From contig DTXA01000336.1 in the NCBI GenBank assembly GCA_012962735.1, positions 1-12,052 on the forward strand: a DNA stretch of 12,052 nt, read 5' to 3'. Position numbers and translations under genes: made by a program. Below the pieces are notes generated by a model. That model was not told the origin of the DNA and did not search any database. It saw nothing but the letters and a program-made list of their open reading frames with translations. This DNA comes from Candidatus Latescibacterota bacterium. Lineage in GTDB: Bacteria > Latescibacterota > 4484-107 > B68-G9. Positions 1 through 6,335 of the stretch are shown piece by piece (positions within the stretch are counted from its first letter, which is position 1; every line of letters begins with the position of its first letter).

Positions 1-551
1 ACTTCCACCCCGAACTGCCCCTCAACTTCCTCGGCGTACCGCCGCAGGGCCTCGGGATCTATGTCGTAGGCGTAGATCTTCTTTATGGGAAACAGCTCCC
101 GCATCGCCTCTACGTGAACCCTTCCCTGCACTCCGCAGCCCAGCACCCCCATTGTCTCGGAATCCATACGGGCGAGGTACTTGGCGGCCAAGGCGCTTGC
201 GGCTCCGGTGCGCTTGGCAGTCACCCAGGTGGCGTCCATAACGCAGCAGGGGAGCCCAGTATCTGGGTCGTTGAGAATGATCAGGCCGCCGATATAGGGC
301 AAACCCCTCTTGGGGTTCTCGGGATACCCGCTCACCCACTTGACCCCCACGGCTCCAGTCGCTGGGATGTACGCCGGCATAGCATGGATAAAGGCATCGG
401 GCCTGGGATGGACGCCGGGTTTGGGGGGCATCTCCACCCGGCCCATCCCCTTCTCCCTGAAGGCCTCCTCCAAAAGCTCTACTATCCGGCCCATGGGGGG
501 GCCTACGGCCTCGACATCGGCTCTGGAGAGATACAGTAACTTGTGCGGCAT
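1..551 (-). CDS. Ornithine cyclodeaminase / mu-crystallin family protein (3' end outside window)
   Basis: NAD(P)-dependent family that includes ornithine cyclodeaminase, alanine dehydrogenases and ketimine reductases. The substrate cannot be read from this fragment. I translated it directly because the frame runs off the window edge, giving 183 complete codons of a family usually about 310-350 residues long. Visible features are the substrate-side block KWVSGYPENPKRGLP (residues 71-85), the DATWVTAKRTGAASA block (106-120) with the conserved RTGA arginine at 114, and the start of the Rossmann nucleotide-binding fold, GVLGCGVQG (135-143). The ATG at 549-551 overlaps by one base the TGA of the upstream receptor-like remnant. 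Its Shine-Dalgarno is poor, with GGAG about 13 bases upstream. It is the last visible gene of the rpsT-fhs direction. Family assignment is secure; enzyme specificity is not. Confidence 0.88.
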   Translation of the reverse strand, partial: MPHKLLYLSRADVEAVGPPMGRIVELLEEAFREKGMGRVEMPPKPGVHPRPDAFIHAMPAYIPATGAVGVKWVSGYPENPKRGLPYIGGLIILNDPDTGLPCCVMDATWVTAKRTGAASALAAKYLARMDSETMGVLGCGVQGRVHVEAMRELFPIKKIYAYDIDPEALRRYAEEVEGQFGVE

Positions 552-851
552 CAGTACCTGTACTCCGCTTTAAGCTCCAAGATGTGCTCCGTCGGCTCCG
601 CGGGAAAGGCGGTCCGGGCTTTAAGGTCCAGCTTCCCGCGAGTCGCTTTGTGGATCACTTCGTAGGAATCTGCCCGGTCCTTATCGAACGATGGGACTAC
701 CCCTCCTTTCTCGGTCCTCTACCTACACAGCATAGTCGGTGGCGGGGAGGTAGTCCTTGTAGAAGCTCCCTATGTATCGAGGGCCGCTGAAGCGCAGGGT
801 GACGATCACGGACTTAGGTTCGGTCTGGGTCGTCTCGCTACACCCCCAAGT
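551..851 (-). pseudogene. Decayed C-terminal remnant resembling a TonB-dependent outer-membrane receptor
   Basis: The 340 bases between fhs and the cyclodeaminase gene hold no intact gene, but two adjacent frames read like the last strands of a TonB-dependent receptor barrel. The first (851 down to the TAG at 723-725) contains VTLRFSGPRYIGSFYKDYLP, resembling the usual RYVGxRY...LPAYxVVDL stretch. The second (718 down to the TGA at 551-553) contains SFDKDRADSYEV and ends FPAEPTEHILELKAEYRY. That resembles the NLFDKDY plug-proximal turn, the YPAPGR turn and a final aromatic-ended beta strand. The frames are offset by one. The second frame lacks any ATG, GTG or TTG near the AAAGGAGG-like run at its beginning. 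The rest of a receptor (about 500 or more residues) is absent, since fhs ends at 892. The assignment is by eye from motif spacing only; a different small beta-rich protein is possible. Confidence 0.5.
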
Positions 852-891
852 CTACCGTCGCTACGAGCTACATAGTTCCTCCCCGGTGAAT

Positions 892-2601
892 TTAAAACAG
901 TCCGACAACCCGGCCATCCTCGGCGATGTCCACCTTGGTGAAGGCGGGTTCGGAGGGCAGGCCTGGCATAGTACGCATCTCCCCACATAGGGGATACAAA
1001 AACCCCGCTCCCACCGATGCCCTTATGTCCCTTATGGGCAGACGCCATCCCTTGGGAACGCCCTTCCAGGAAGGCTCGTGGGAGAGCGAAAGGTGGGTCT
1101 TAGCCATACAGATGGGGAACTTGCCGTATCCGAGGCGCTCGAACATCCTGATCTTGCTCTCGGCCTCCGGTAAGTAGTCCACACCGTCCGCACCATATAT
1201 CTTTGCGGCTATGGTTTCTATCTTCTCCTTAATGGAAGCCTCGAGCGGATAAAGGAACTGGAAGTTGGACGGCTTCTCGCACGCGGCCACCACCGCCTCG
1301 GCCAGTTCCGCACCGCCTTCGCCACCCTTGGCCCAAACCTCGCTCAAGTATGCGCCCTCCGCCCCGGCCTCGATGGCCTTCTCCTTGACCAGCTCGATCT
1401 CCCGTTCGGTGTCGGTGGCGAACTTGTTTATGGCCACCACTACCGGCACGCCGAAGAGCCGGGCGTTCTGGATGTGCTTGACCAAGTTCTCGCAGCCCTT
1501 CTCTAAGGCAGGTAGGTTCTCCTCGGTAAGCTCCTTGGGCAGTGGCTTGCCCGGCACAACCTTGCCCAGGCCTCCGTGCATCTTCAGTGCCCGTATCGTG
1601 GCCACGATGACCACGCAGCTGGGGATCAGCCCGGAGCCCCGGCACTTTATGTTGAAGAACTTCTCCATCCCGCAGTCGGCCCCGAACCCGGACTCGGTGA
1701 CCACGTAATCTGCGAGCTTAACGGCTATTTGGTCCGCCAGCACAGAGCTGTTGCCCTGGGCGATGTTGGCGAAGGGACCGGCGTGGACGAACACAGGGGT
1801 GTGTTCCAAGGTCTGCATCAGGTTGGGCATGAGCGCATCTTTGAGCAGCACGGTCATAGCGCCGGCCACCTTCAGGTCCTCGGCCGTGACGGGCTTGCGG
1901 TCCCTGACCTTGGGGGCCTTGGTCATCCCGATCACGATCCGGCCGAGCCTTTCCCTGAGGTCCTTAAGCCCCGTGGTGAGGGCGAGGATGGCCATCACCT
2001 CAGAGGCCACAGTTATGTCGAAGCCGGTCTCCCTGGGGTACCCGTTCTCCTTGCCCCCCAGGCCTATCACGATCCTGCGTAGGGCCCGGTCGTTTACGTC
2101 TACCACCCGGTTCCACATGATGCTGAACGGGTCTATGTTCAGCTGGTTGCCGTGGAGGATATGGGCATCTATGGCAGCTGCTAAAAGGTTATGGGCGATG
2201 CCTACAGCGTGGATGTCGCCGGTGAGGTGGAGGTTGAAGTCCTCCATCGGCACCACCTGCGAATATCCCCCCCCAGCCGCTCCGCCCTTGATACCGAAGG
2301 TCGGGCCCATGGAGGGCTGGCGGATGCAGGTGAACACTTTCTTGCCTATATAGGCCAGTGCTTGGCTCAGACCTATGGTAGTAACGGTCTTGCCCTCGCC
2401 TAAGGGCGTGGGGGTGATGGCCGTGACATCGATGTACTTCCCGTTGGGCCGGTCCTTGAGCCGCTCCAGGACGTCCAGGTGAACCTTGGCCTTATATTTG
2501 CCGTAGAGGTCCAGGTCGCCCTCGGTCAGACCCACGGATTCCGCTATCTCTACGATGGGCTTGAGCTTCGCTTCCTGGGCGATCTCCAGGTCGCTCTTCA
2601 T
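892..2601 (-). CDS. fhs: Formate-tetrahydrofolate ligase (10-formyl-THF synthetase)
   Basis: ATP-dependent cytosolic enzyme joining formate to tetrahydrofolate to give 10-formyl-THF. It feeds purine and formyl-methionine synthesis, and acts as the methyl-branch entry in acetogens. The protein has 569 residues, close to the family's usual 555-560. The phosphate-binding motif TPLGEGKT lies at 65-72. The strongly conserved block RQPSMGPTFGIKGGAAGGGY lies at 94-113, a GFGADCGMEKFFNIKC block at 305-320, and the C-terminal LPIRDIRASVGAGFLYPLCG at 521-540. The ATG is preceded by GGGGGAAGG, directly abutting the start. It lies downstream of rpsT, separated by a terminator-like hairpin, and has no promoter of its own that I can see, so it probably depends on read-through from the rpsT promoter. 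No folD or other Wood-Ljungdahl gene is adjacent, so its presence does not show acetogenesis. Confidence 0.98.
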   Translation of the reverse strand: MKSDLEIAQEAKLKPIVEIAESVGLTEGDLDLYGKYKAKVHLDVLERLKDRPNGKYIDVTAITPTPLGEGKTVTTIGLSQALAYIGKKVFTCIRQPSMGPTFGIKGGAAGGGYSQVVPMEDFNLHLTGDIHAVGIAHNLLAAAIDAHILHGNQLNIDPFSIMWNRVVDVNDRALRRIVIGLGGKENGYPRETGFDITVASEVMAILALTTGLKDLRERLGRIVIGMTKAPKVRDRKPVTAEDLKVAGAMTVLLKDALMPNLMQTLEHTPVFVHAGPFANIAQGNSSVLADQIAVKLADYVVTESGFGADCGMEKFFNIKCRGSGLIPSCVVIVATIRALKMHGGLGKVVPGKPLPKELTEENLPALEKGCENLVKHIQNARLFGVPVVVAINKFATDTEREIELVKEKAIEAGAEGAYLSEVWAKGGEGGAELAEAVVAACEKPSNFQFLYPLEASIKEKIETIAAKIYGADGVDYLPEAESKIRMFERLGYGKFPICMAKTHLSLSHEPSWKGVPKGWRLPIRDIRASVGAGFLYPLCGEMRTMPGLPSEPAFTKVDIAEDGRVVGLF

Positions 2602-2619
2602 CCTTCCCCCTTTCCAGTA

Positions 2620-2654
2620 CAGAAAAGCCCCGTAGGAAGGTCTCCTGCGAGGCT
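2620..2654 (-). terminator. Hairpin plus T-run between rpsT and fhs (terminator or attenuator)
   Basis: Read on the minus strand, AGCCTCG pairs with CGGGGCT (one G-T wobble). After a single C/A mismatch, AGGAG then pairs with TTCCT around a three-base ACC loop, and TTTTCTG follows. The hairpin begins at the last base of the rpsT stop codon and ends about 20 bases before the fhs ATG, just before the fhs ribosome binding site. The T-run is short, so partial termination, giving more S20 than Fhs, is the likely role. This is inferred from structure only. Confidence 0.6.
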
Positions 2655-2914
2655 CACACCTGGGCCATACGCTCCACCAGCTTGGCCAGTCGAGACTTAT
2701 ACCGAGCCGCTGCGTTCCGGTGGATGACCCCCTTGCTCGCGGTCCGGTCTATAATGGAAGTTGCCCGCCTGAGTGCCTCCGTGGCCTCCTCACGGGAGGA
2801 GGCGGTCATGACCTTCTTGATGGCGGTCTTCATCGCAGACCGGACCGAGCGGTTGCGCAGGCGGGCCTCACGGCTGGTGCGTATGCGTTTCCAGGCCGAA
2901 CGGGTATGGGACAA
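2654..2914 (-). CDS. rpsT: 30S ribosomal protein S20 (UUG start)
   Basis: S20 binds 16S rRNA early in small-subunit assembly. The 86-residue product is lysine/arginine-rich and predicted all-helical, with the family pattern: N-terminal HTRSAWKRIRTSREARLRNR, then a central RSAMKTAIKKV, then C-terminal KGVIHRNAAARYKSRLAKLV. The length fits the usual 83-95. The start is TTG at 2912-2914, chosen because the Shine-Dalgarno AAAGGAGGTGA sits seven bases upstream and the S20 N-terminus aligns from that codon. No ATG gives this N-terminus. E. coli rpsT also starts with UUG, where the weak codon is tied to autoregulation by S20. The gene is first in its transcript, directly behind a near-consensus promoter. 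Confidence 0.96.
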   Translation of the reverse strand: MSHTRSAWKRIRTSREARLRNRSVRSAMKTAIKKVMTASSREEATEALRRATSIIDRTASKGVIHRNAAARYKSRLAKLVERMAQV

Positions 2915-2918
2915 GCTC

Positions 2919-2929
2919 TCACCTCCTTT
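2919..2929 (-). promoter_or_regulatory. Near-perfect Shine-Dalgarno of rpsT
   Basis: The minus strand reads AAAGGAGGTGA, an almost full complement of the bacterial 16S rRNA 3' tail, seven bases before the TTG start of rpsT. It decides the start codon and shows that the organism uses a canonical anti-Shine-Dalgarno. Confidence 0.9.
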
Positions 2930-2947
2930 CCTGAAAATTAGATTTAA

Positions 2948-2976
2948 AATATAGCATTTAAAGAGAGCTTTGTCAA
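2948..2976 (-). promoter_or_regulatory. Sigma70-type promoter of rpsT-fhs
   Basis: On the minus strand, TTGACA (2971-2976) and TATATT (2948-2953) are separated by exactly 17 bases. The predicted transcript start is about seven bases below the -10, leaving a short leader of roughly 25-30 bases before the UUG start. The AT-rich patch stands out from the GC-rich surroundings. Confidence 0.8.
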
Positions 2977-3009
2977 GTTCCCGGCCTAAGTATTCGCCCT
3001 TTTTCTTCC

Positions 3010-3038
3010 TTGACTTCTCCCCCGAGTTGAGCTATATT
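3010..3038 (+). promoter_or_regulatory. Sigma70-type promoter of the DUF72-patatin pair
   Basis: TTGACT (3010-3015), a 17-base spacer, then TATATT (3033-3038). The -10 is identical to that of the divergent rpsT promoter, and the two -35 boxes lie back to back 33 bases apart. The predicted start near 3045 gives a leader of about 113 bases before the GTG at 3158. Confidence 0.65.
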
Positions 3039-3039
3039 C

Positions 3040-3066
3040 GGCCTCGTTCTCGGGGAGAAAGCGGCC
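3040..3066 (+). other. Hairpin at the 5' end of the DUF72 transcript
   Basis: GGCC at 3040-3043 and 3063-3066 are mutually complementary. Inside them, TTCTC (3047-3051) pairs with GAGAA (3055-3059) around a GGG loop, with a small internal loop between the two stems. The position just past the -10 means that only the inner stem would be fully in the RNA. The role is unknown; it may stabilise the mRNA 5' end. Confidence 0.35.
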
Positions 3067-3157
3067 GGTCCAGAAGCTTAACAGTGAGCGAGGCTGGGGA
3101 GGGGATCGGGCACGGAGGGGACGGTCCTGCTTTTCGCTCAACACACGGGAGCTTTAG

Positions 3158-3892
3158 GTGGTCTACGTCGGAACTTCTGGATATTCCTATCCCCATTGGG
3201 TCGGAGTCTTCTATCCTCCGGACTTGCCGAAGGAGGAACACCTCCCCTTTTACGCCCGACACTTCCCTACTGTCGAGGTAAACTACACATTCTACCACTT
3301 CCCCTCTGGGCGGTCGGTCGAACGCTGGGCGGAGCGGACGCCGGGGGGGTTCAGGTTTGCGGTCAAAGCTCATCGCACCTTCACCCACCGGAAGAAACTC
3401 GGGGGTTCGGAGACCCCATTGAGGGACTTCTTGGGCAGGCTGGCGCCCCTGGGTGGGAAGCTCGGGCCGGTCCTCTTCCAGCTTCCCCCCAACCTTCGGC
3501 CGGACCTCGACAAGCTTAAGGCTTTCCTGGACCGGCTGCCAGGGGGGGGCAGATATGCGAAGGAGTTCCGGGACGAGGGATGGCTGGGGGAGAAGACATT
3601 CTCCCTGCTGAGGGAAAAGGGGGTGGCGTACTGCATTGTGAGCGCCCCGGGTCTGAGGAGCCTCTTGGAGGTTACAGCCCCTTTTGTATACGTGCGGCTG
3701 CACGGGACCGAAGTCTGGTACGCCCACCAGTACACCGAGGAGGAGCTGCGGTGGTGGGCTGGGGCGGTAAGGGAGCTGATGGAGGGGGCCACGGATGTCT
3801 TCGTATACTTTAACAACGACTACCGAGGCTATGCGGTGGAGAACGCTTTGACCCTGACGGCCCTTTTGAAGGAGACAGGATGCTTGGACTGA
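3158..3892 (+). CDS. DUF72 (YecE-like) TIM-barrel protein
   Basis: Member of the widespread DUF72 family, whose biochemical role is not established. The product has 244 residues, within the usual 230-300. Family hallmarks in order are VGTSGYSYPHW (4-14), a VEVNYTFYHFP block (39-49) with the strand carrying the paired aromatic residues, FAVKAHRTFTH (67-77), GPVLFQLPP (103-111), YAKEFRDEGW (133-142), YVRLHGTE (178-185) and FVYFNNDYRGYAVENA (215-230). The start is GTG at 3158, preceded by GGAG seven bases upstream; the hallmark begins four residues in, so no longer N-terminus is needed. It follows its own promoter and overlaps the patatin gene by 13 bases, so the two are probably translated together. 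No signal peptide is seen, so it is presumably cytoplasmic although its partner is exported. Confidence 0.93.
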   Translation: MVYVGTSGYSYPHWVGVFYPPDLPKEEHLPFYARHFPTVEVNYTFYHFPSGRSVERWAERTPGGFRFAVKAHRTFTHRKKLGGSETPLRDFLGRLAPLGGKLGPVLFQLPPNLRPDLDKLKAFLDRLPGGGRYAKEFRDEGWLGEKTFSLLREKGVAYCIVSAPGLRSLLEVTAPFVYVRLHGTEVWYAHQYTEEELRWWAGAVRELMEGATDVFVYFNNDYRGYAVENALTLTALLKETGCLD

Positions 3893-6141
3893 TGGGTGTG
3901 CTGACGTTCCTCTTGGCCCTCCCCGTCCACGGCAGGCCGACTGTGGGCCTGGCTCTGAGCGGGGGGGGGGCCAGGGGCCTTGCCCAAATAGGGGTTCTGA
4001 AGACCTTAGAGCGGGCCGGGGTGCGGGTAGATCGGATAGCCGGCACTAGCATCGGGGCGGTGGTAGGAGGGCTTTATGCGGCTGGATACTCCGCCGAGGA
4101 GATAGAGGCCCTGGCCCGCCGGGTGGACTGGGCCGCATTGATCGACGACGCCCCACCCCGCACCTCCCTCTCACCTGGCCAGCGGGCAGAGGAGGACCGA
4201 CGGGTGCTCCAGTTACGTTTCGAGTGGCTCCGGCCCGAACTGCCCAAGGGGTGGACCAAGGGCCAGTACCTTGCCCACTTCCTCTGGAGCCTGACCGCAC
4301 GGGCCTCTTACCTGTGCGACGGAGACTTCGACAGGCTACCCATCCCGTACAGAGCTGTGGCCACCGATATCCTCACGGGCGAGCGGGTGGCCATCGGGGA
4401 GGGCGACCTGGCGGAAGCGATGCTCGCCAGCGTCTCCGTTCCCCTCCTCTTCGTACCTCATACCTGGAGGGGGAGGTGGCTAGCCGACGGGGGGCTTCGG
4501 GAGCCCGTACCGGTGAAGACGGCGCGGGAGATGGGGGCGGACTTCGTGATAGCTGTGGACACCTCCGCCCCTCTGAGGACCGAGGAAGCGCTCCGCACAC
4601 CGTTGGACATAGCGGACCAGGCCACCACTATCCTAATGGCCGAACAGCTGGAGCGGCAGCTCGGGGGAGCGGACTTCGTGGTCAGGCTGAGGTTGGAGGG
4701 GTATACCTCTCTGGACTACCGGAGGGCGGACTCCCTGATCGCCTTGGGCGAGCGAGAGATGGAGGCCCGGATTGGCGAGCTGCTCGGGCTTCTGGGGGGG
4801 CTGTCCTGCGGAAAGGACGGACGTAGCGGGGGAATCTCCGGGAATGTCGAGTTTGAGGGCAATACCCTGATTTCGGACGAAGAGCTTCGGGAAGCCATGC
4901 GGGCCGGATGGGAGGCGGGGCTGGGGCCCGAGGAGGCTGTTGAGAGGGAGTACATCCGGAGGGGTTACGTGTTGGCTACCGTCCATAGGGAAGGGGACGA
5001 CCTTTTCGTGGACGAGGGCCGAGTCGTCCGGCTTGAAGTGGAGGGCAACCGCATAACCCGGCGGTACGTCGTCCTTCGGGAGTTCCCCCTGAAGGTCGGG
5101 GATGCCTTCCAGATAGATGAGGTGAGTCGGGGCGTGGAACAGATATATGGGACAGGCCTCTTCGACAGGGTCTCCGTGCGCCTCAGGAGGGAGGAAGGTG
5201 GGGTGGCCTTAACTCTCTCGGTCCAGGAGCATCTATACAGCCTGGCCCGCTTAGGGCTGCACTTCGACCGTGAGAGGCGCTCCGAGGTGTTGGCGGAATT
5301 GGGGTACGACAACCTATTCGGCACCGGGGGAAGGCTGCGGTCTTCGGTGGTCTTAGGGGAACGCCGTCAGGTATACCAGGTGGGCTTCCGGATGGACAGG
5401 TTCTTTTGGACATATTGGACCTTTTCCCTATATGTGAAACACAGAGTAAAGCGGGGGTATATCTTCGAAGAGGGGGAAGAGGTGGGGGAGTACAGGGAGC
5501 GGCTGGGCCTAGTTCTGGCCTCGTTTGGCAGGCAGATCAGAAGGCTGGGGACCATGGCGATAGATGTGCGGGATGAAGGAGGTAGGATAGAAAGCGTGTG
5601 GGGGACTGGATACCCGAAAGGGAAGTTTAAAGTGCGAGCAGCGCGCATAGGGGTGCTCTTCGACACCCTGGACCGGTATCCTTTCCCACGAAGGGGACGG
5701 CGTACTCGGGTCTTTTGGGAACGAGGAGGATTCGGTGGCCCGGAGTACATCAAAATCGGTTTCTTCTCGGAGTCCTACCAAACTTTCTTGAGACGCAATA
5801 CATTAGGTATAAAGCTCCGGTGGGAAGTGGGGTCCCCAGACCTCCCCTTCCCGGAGCAGTTCACCTTAGGAGGGGGCAGGGAACTGTTCGGATACAGGGA
5901 GGAGGAGGAGAGGGGGTGGCGGGTATTCTCCCTACATCTGGAGTATCGGTACTGGATGCCGAGATATACCCATATAGGCCTCAGGATCGACGTGGGAAGG
6001 ATATGGCCCTCCACGGACCTCCGGCTCGCCTTCGGGGGGATGATAGCCTTAGAGACCATGATAGGTCCCATCTCCTTATCCTACGGGCGGTCGTTGGACG
6101 GAAGGGGAAGGCTCTACCTTTCGACAGGTTCCCAGTTCTGA
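3880..6141 (+). CDS. Patatin-like phospholipase fused to POTRA and BamA-type barrel (type Vd autotransporter-like)
   Basis: The 753-residue product starts with a hydrophobic segment (about 1-18, ending LPVHG) that looks like a signal peptide with an unusually uncharged n-region. A patatin domain follows: oxyanion loop SGGGARG (27-33), nucleophile serine 57 in GTSIG (55-59) and the aspartate of the dyad in DGG (203-205). Residues about 322-450 look like two POTRA repeats, each opening with VEFEGN- or LEVEGN-like strands (323-328, 385-390). The second contains IYGTGLFDRVSV. The rest is a beta barrel with LGYDNLFGTG, the FTLGGGRELFGYR (xGG) block and a terminal F. The layout matches Pseudomonas PlpD and Fusobacterium FplA, where lipase is carried to the cell surface. 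PlpD is described with one POTRA, so two would be a variation. The first ATG is chosen because AAGGAG lies five bases before it; the ATG at 3892 is an alternative. Confidence 0.92.
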   Translation: MLGLMGVLTFLLALPVHGRPTVGLALSGGGARGLAQIGVLKTLERAGVRVDRIAGTSIGAVVGGLYAAGYSAEEIEALARRVDWAALIDDAPPRTSLSPGQRAEEDRRVLQLRFEWLRPELPKGWTKGQYLAHFLWSLTARASYLCDGDFDRLPIPYRAVATDILTGERVAIGEGDLAEAMLASVSVPLLFVPHTWRGRWLADGGLREPVPVKTAREMGADFVIAVDTSAPLRTEEALRTPLDIADQATTILMAEQLERQLGGADFVVRLRLEGYTSLDYRRADSLIALGEREMEARIGELLGLLGGLSCGKDGRSGGISGNVEFEGNTLISDEELREAMRAGWEAGLGPEEAVEREYIRRGYVLATVHREGDDLFVDEGRVVRLEVEGNRITRRYVVLREFPLKVGDAFQIDEVSRGVEQIYGTGLFDRVSVRLRREEGGVALTLSVQEHLYSLARLGLHFDRERRSEVLAELGYDNLFGTGGRLRSSVVLGERRQVYQVGFRMDRFFWTYWTFSLYVKHRVKRGYIFEEGEEVGEYRERLGLVLASFGRQIRRLGTMAIDVRDEGGRIESVWGTGYPKGKFKVRAARIGVLFDTLDRYPFPRRGRRTRVFWERGGFGGPEYIKIGFFSESYQTFLRRNTLGIKLRWEVGSPDLPFPEQFTLGGGRELFGYREEEERGWRVFSLHLEYRYWMPRYTHIGLRIDVGRIWPSTDLRLAFGGMIALETMIGPISLSYGRSLDGRGRLYLSTGSQF

Positions 6142-6257
6142 TGCACGAAAATATACCCCCCTACTTTGAAATGGCCACCTGTTCGCTCTAAGGTAAACAA
6201 TCGGGGAATCTTGTGCTCCCGAAAGTATCGAAAAGCCGAGGACTTTTTATAAAGGAC

Positions 6258-6287
6258 TTGACAATGCAGAAAGGTTTGTGTTATTAT
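6258..6287 (+). promoter_or_regulatory. Sigma70-type promoter of the DUF362 gene
   Basis: TTGACA (6258-6263) is followed by TATTAT (6282-6287) at 18 bases, or TTATTA at 17. It lies in the AT-rich part of the 194-base gap after the patatin gene. The predicted start near 6294 gives a leader of about 40 bases. Its position inside the longest possible reading frame argues for the downstream ATG at 6336 as the true start. Confidence 0.65.
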
Positions 6288-6335
6288 TATCCAACTTTAG
6301 TGATATATATCTCTCCAAGAAAAGAGGGAGAAGCA

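Noticed and set aside
806..1048. Minus-strand open frame overlapping the end of fhs, and an ATG at 871-873 behind GGGGAGGAACT
   Set aside because: The long frame is a shadow of fhs. The ATG with a good ribosome binding site is followed at once by TAG, so it encodes nothing; kept only as part of the decayed region.
3032..3727. Long minus-strand open frame opposite the DUF72 gene
   Set aside because: The translation is proline/arginine-rich with no family pattern; it is the antisense shadow of a GC-rich gene. The same holds for 6297-7286 and 10925-11848 (minus) and for 1576-2353 (plus, opposite fhs).
6213..6335. Longer N-terminus for the DUF362 protein starting at 6213
   Set aside because: It would place a TTGACA/TATTAT promoter inside the coding region, adds a non-family hydrophobic stretch, and the ATG at 6336 has a good GAGGGAG site.
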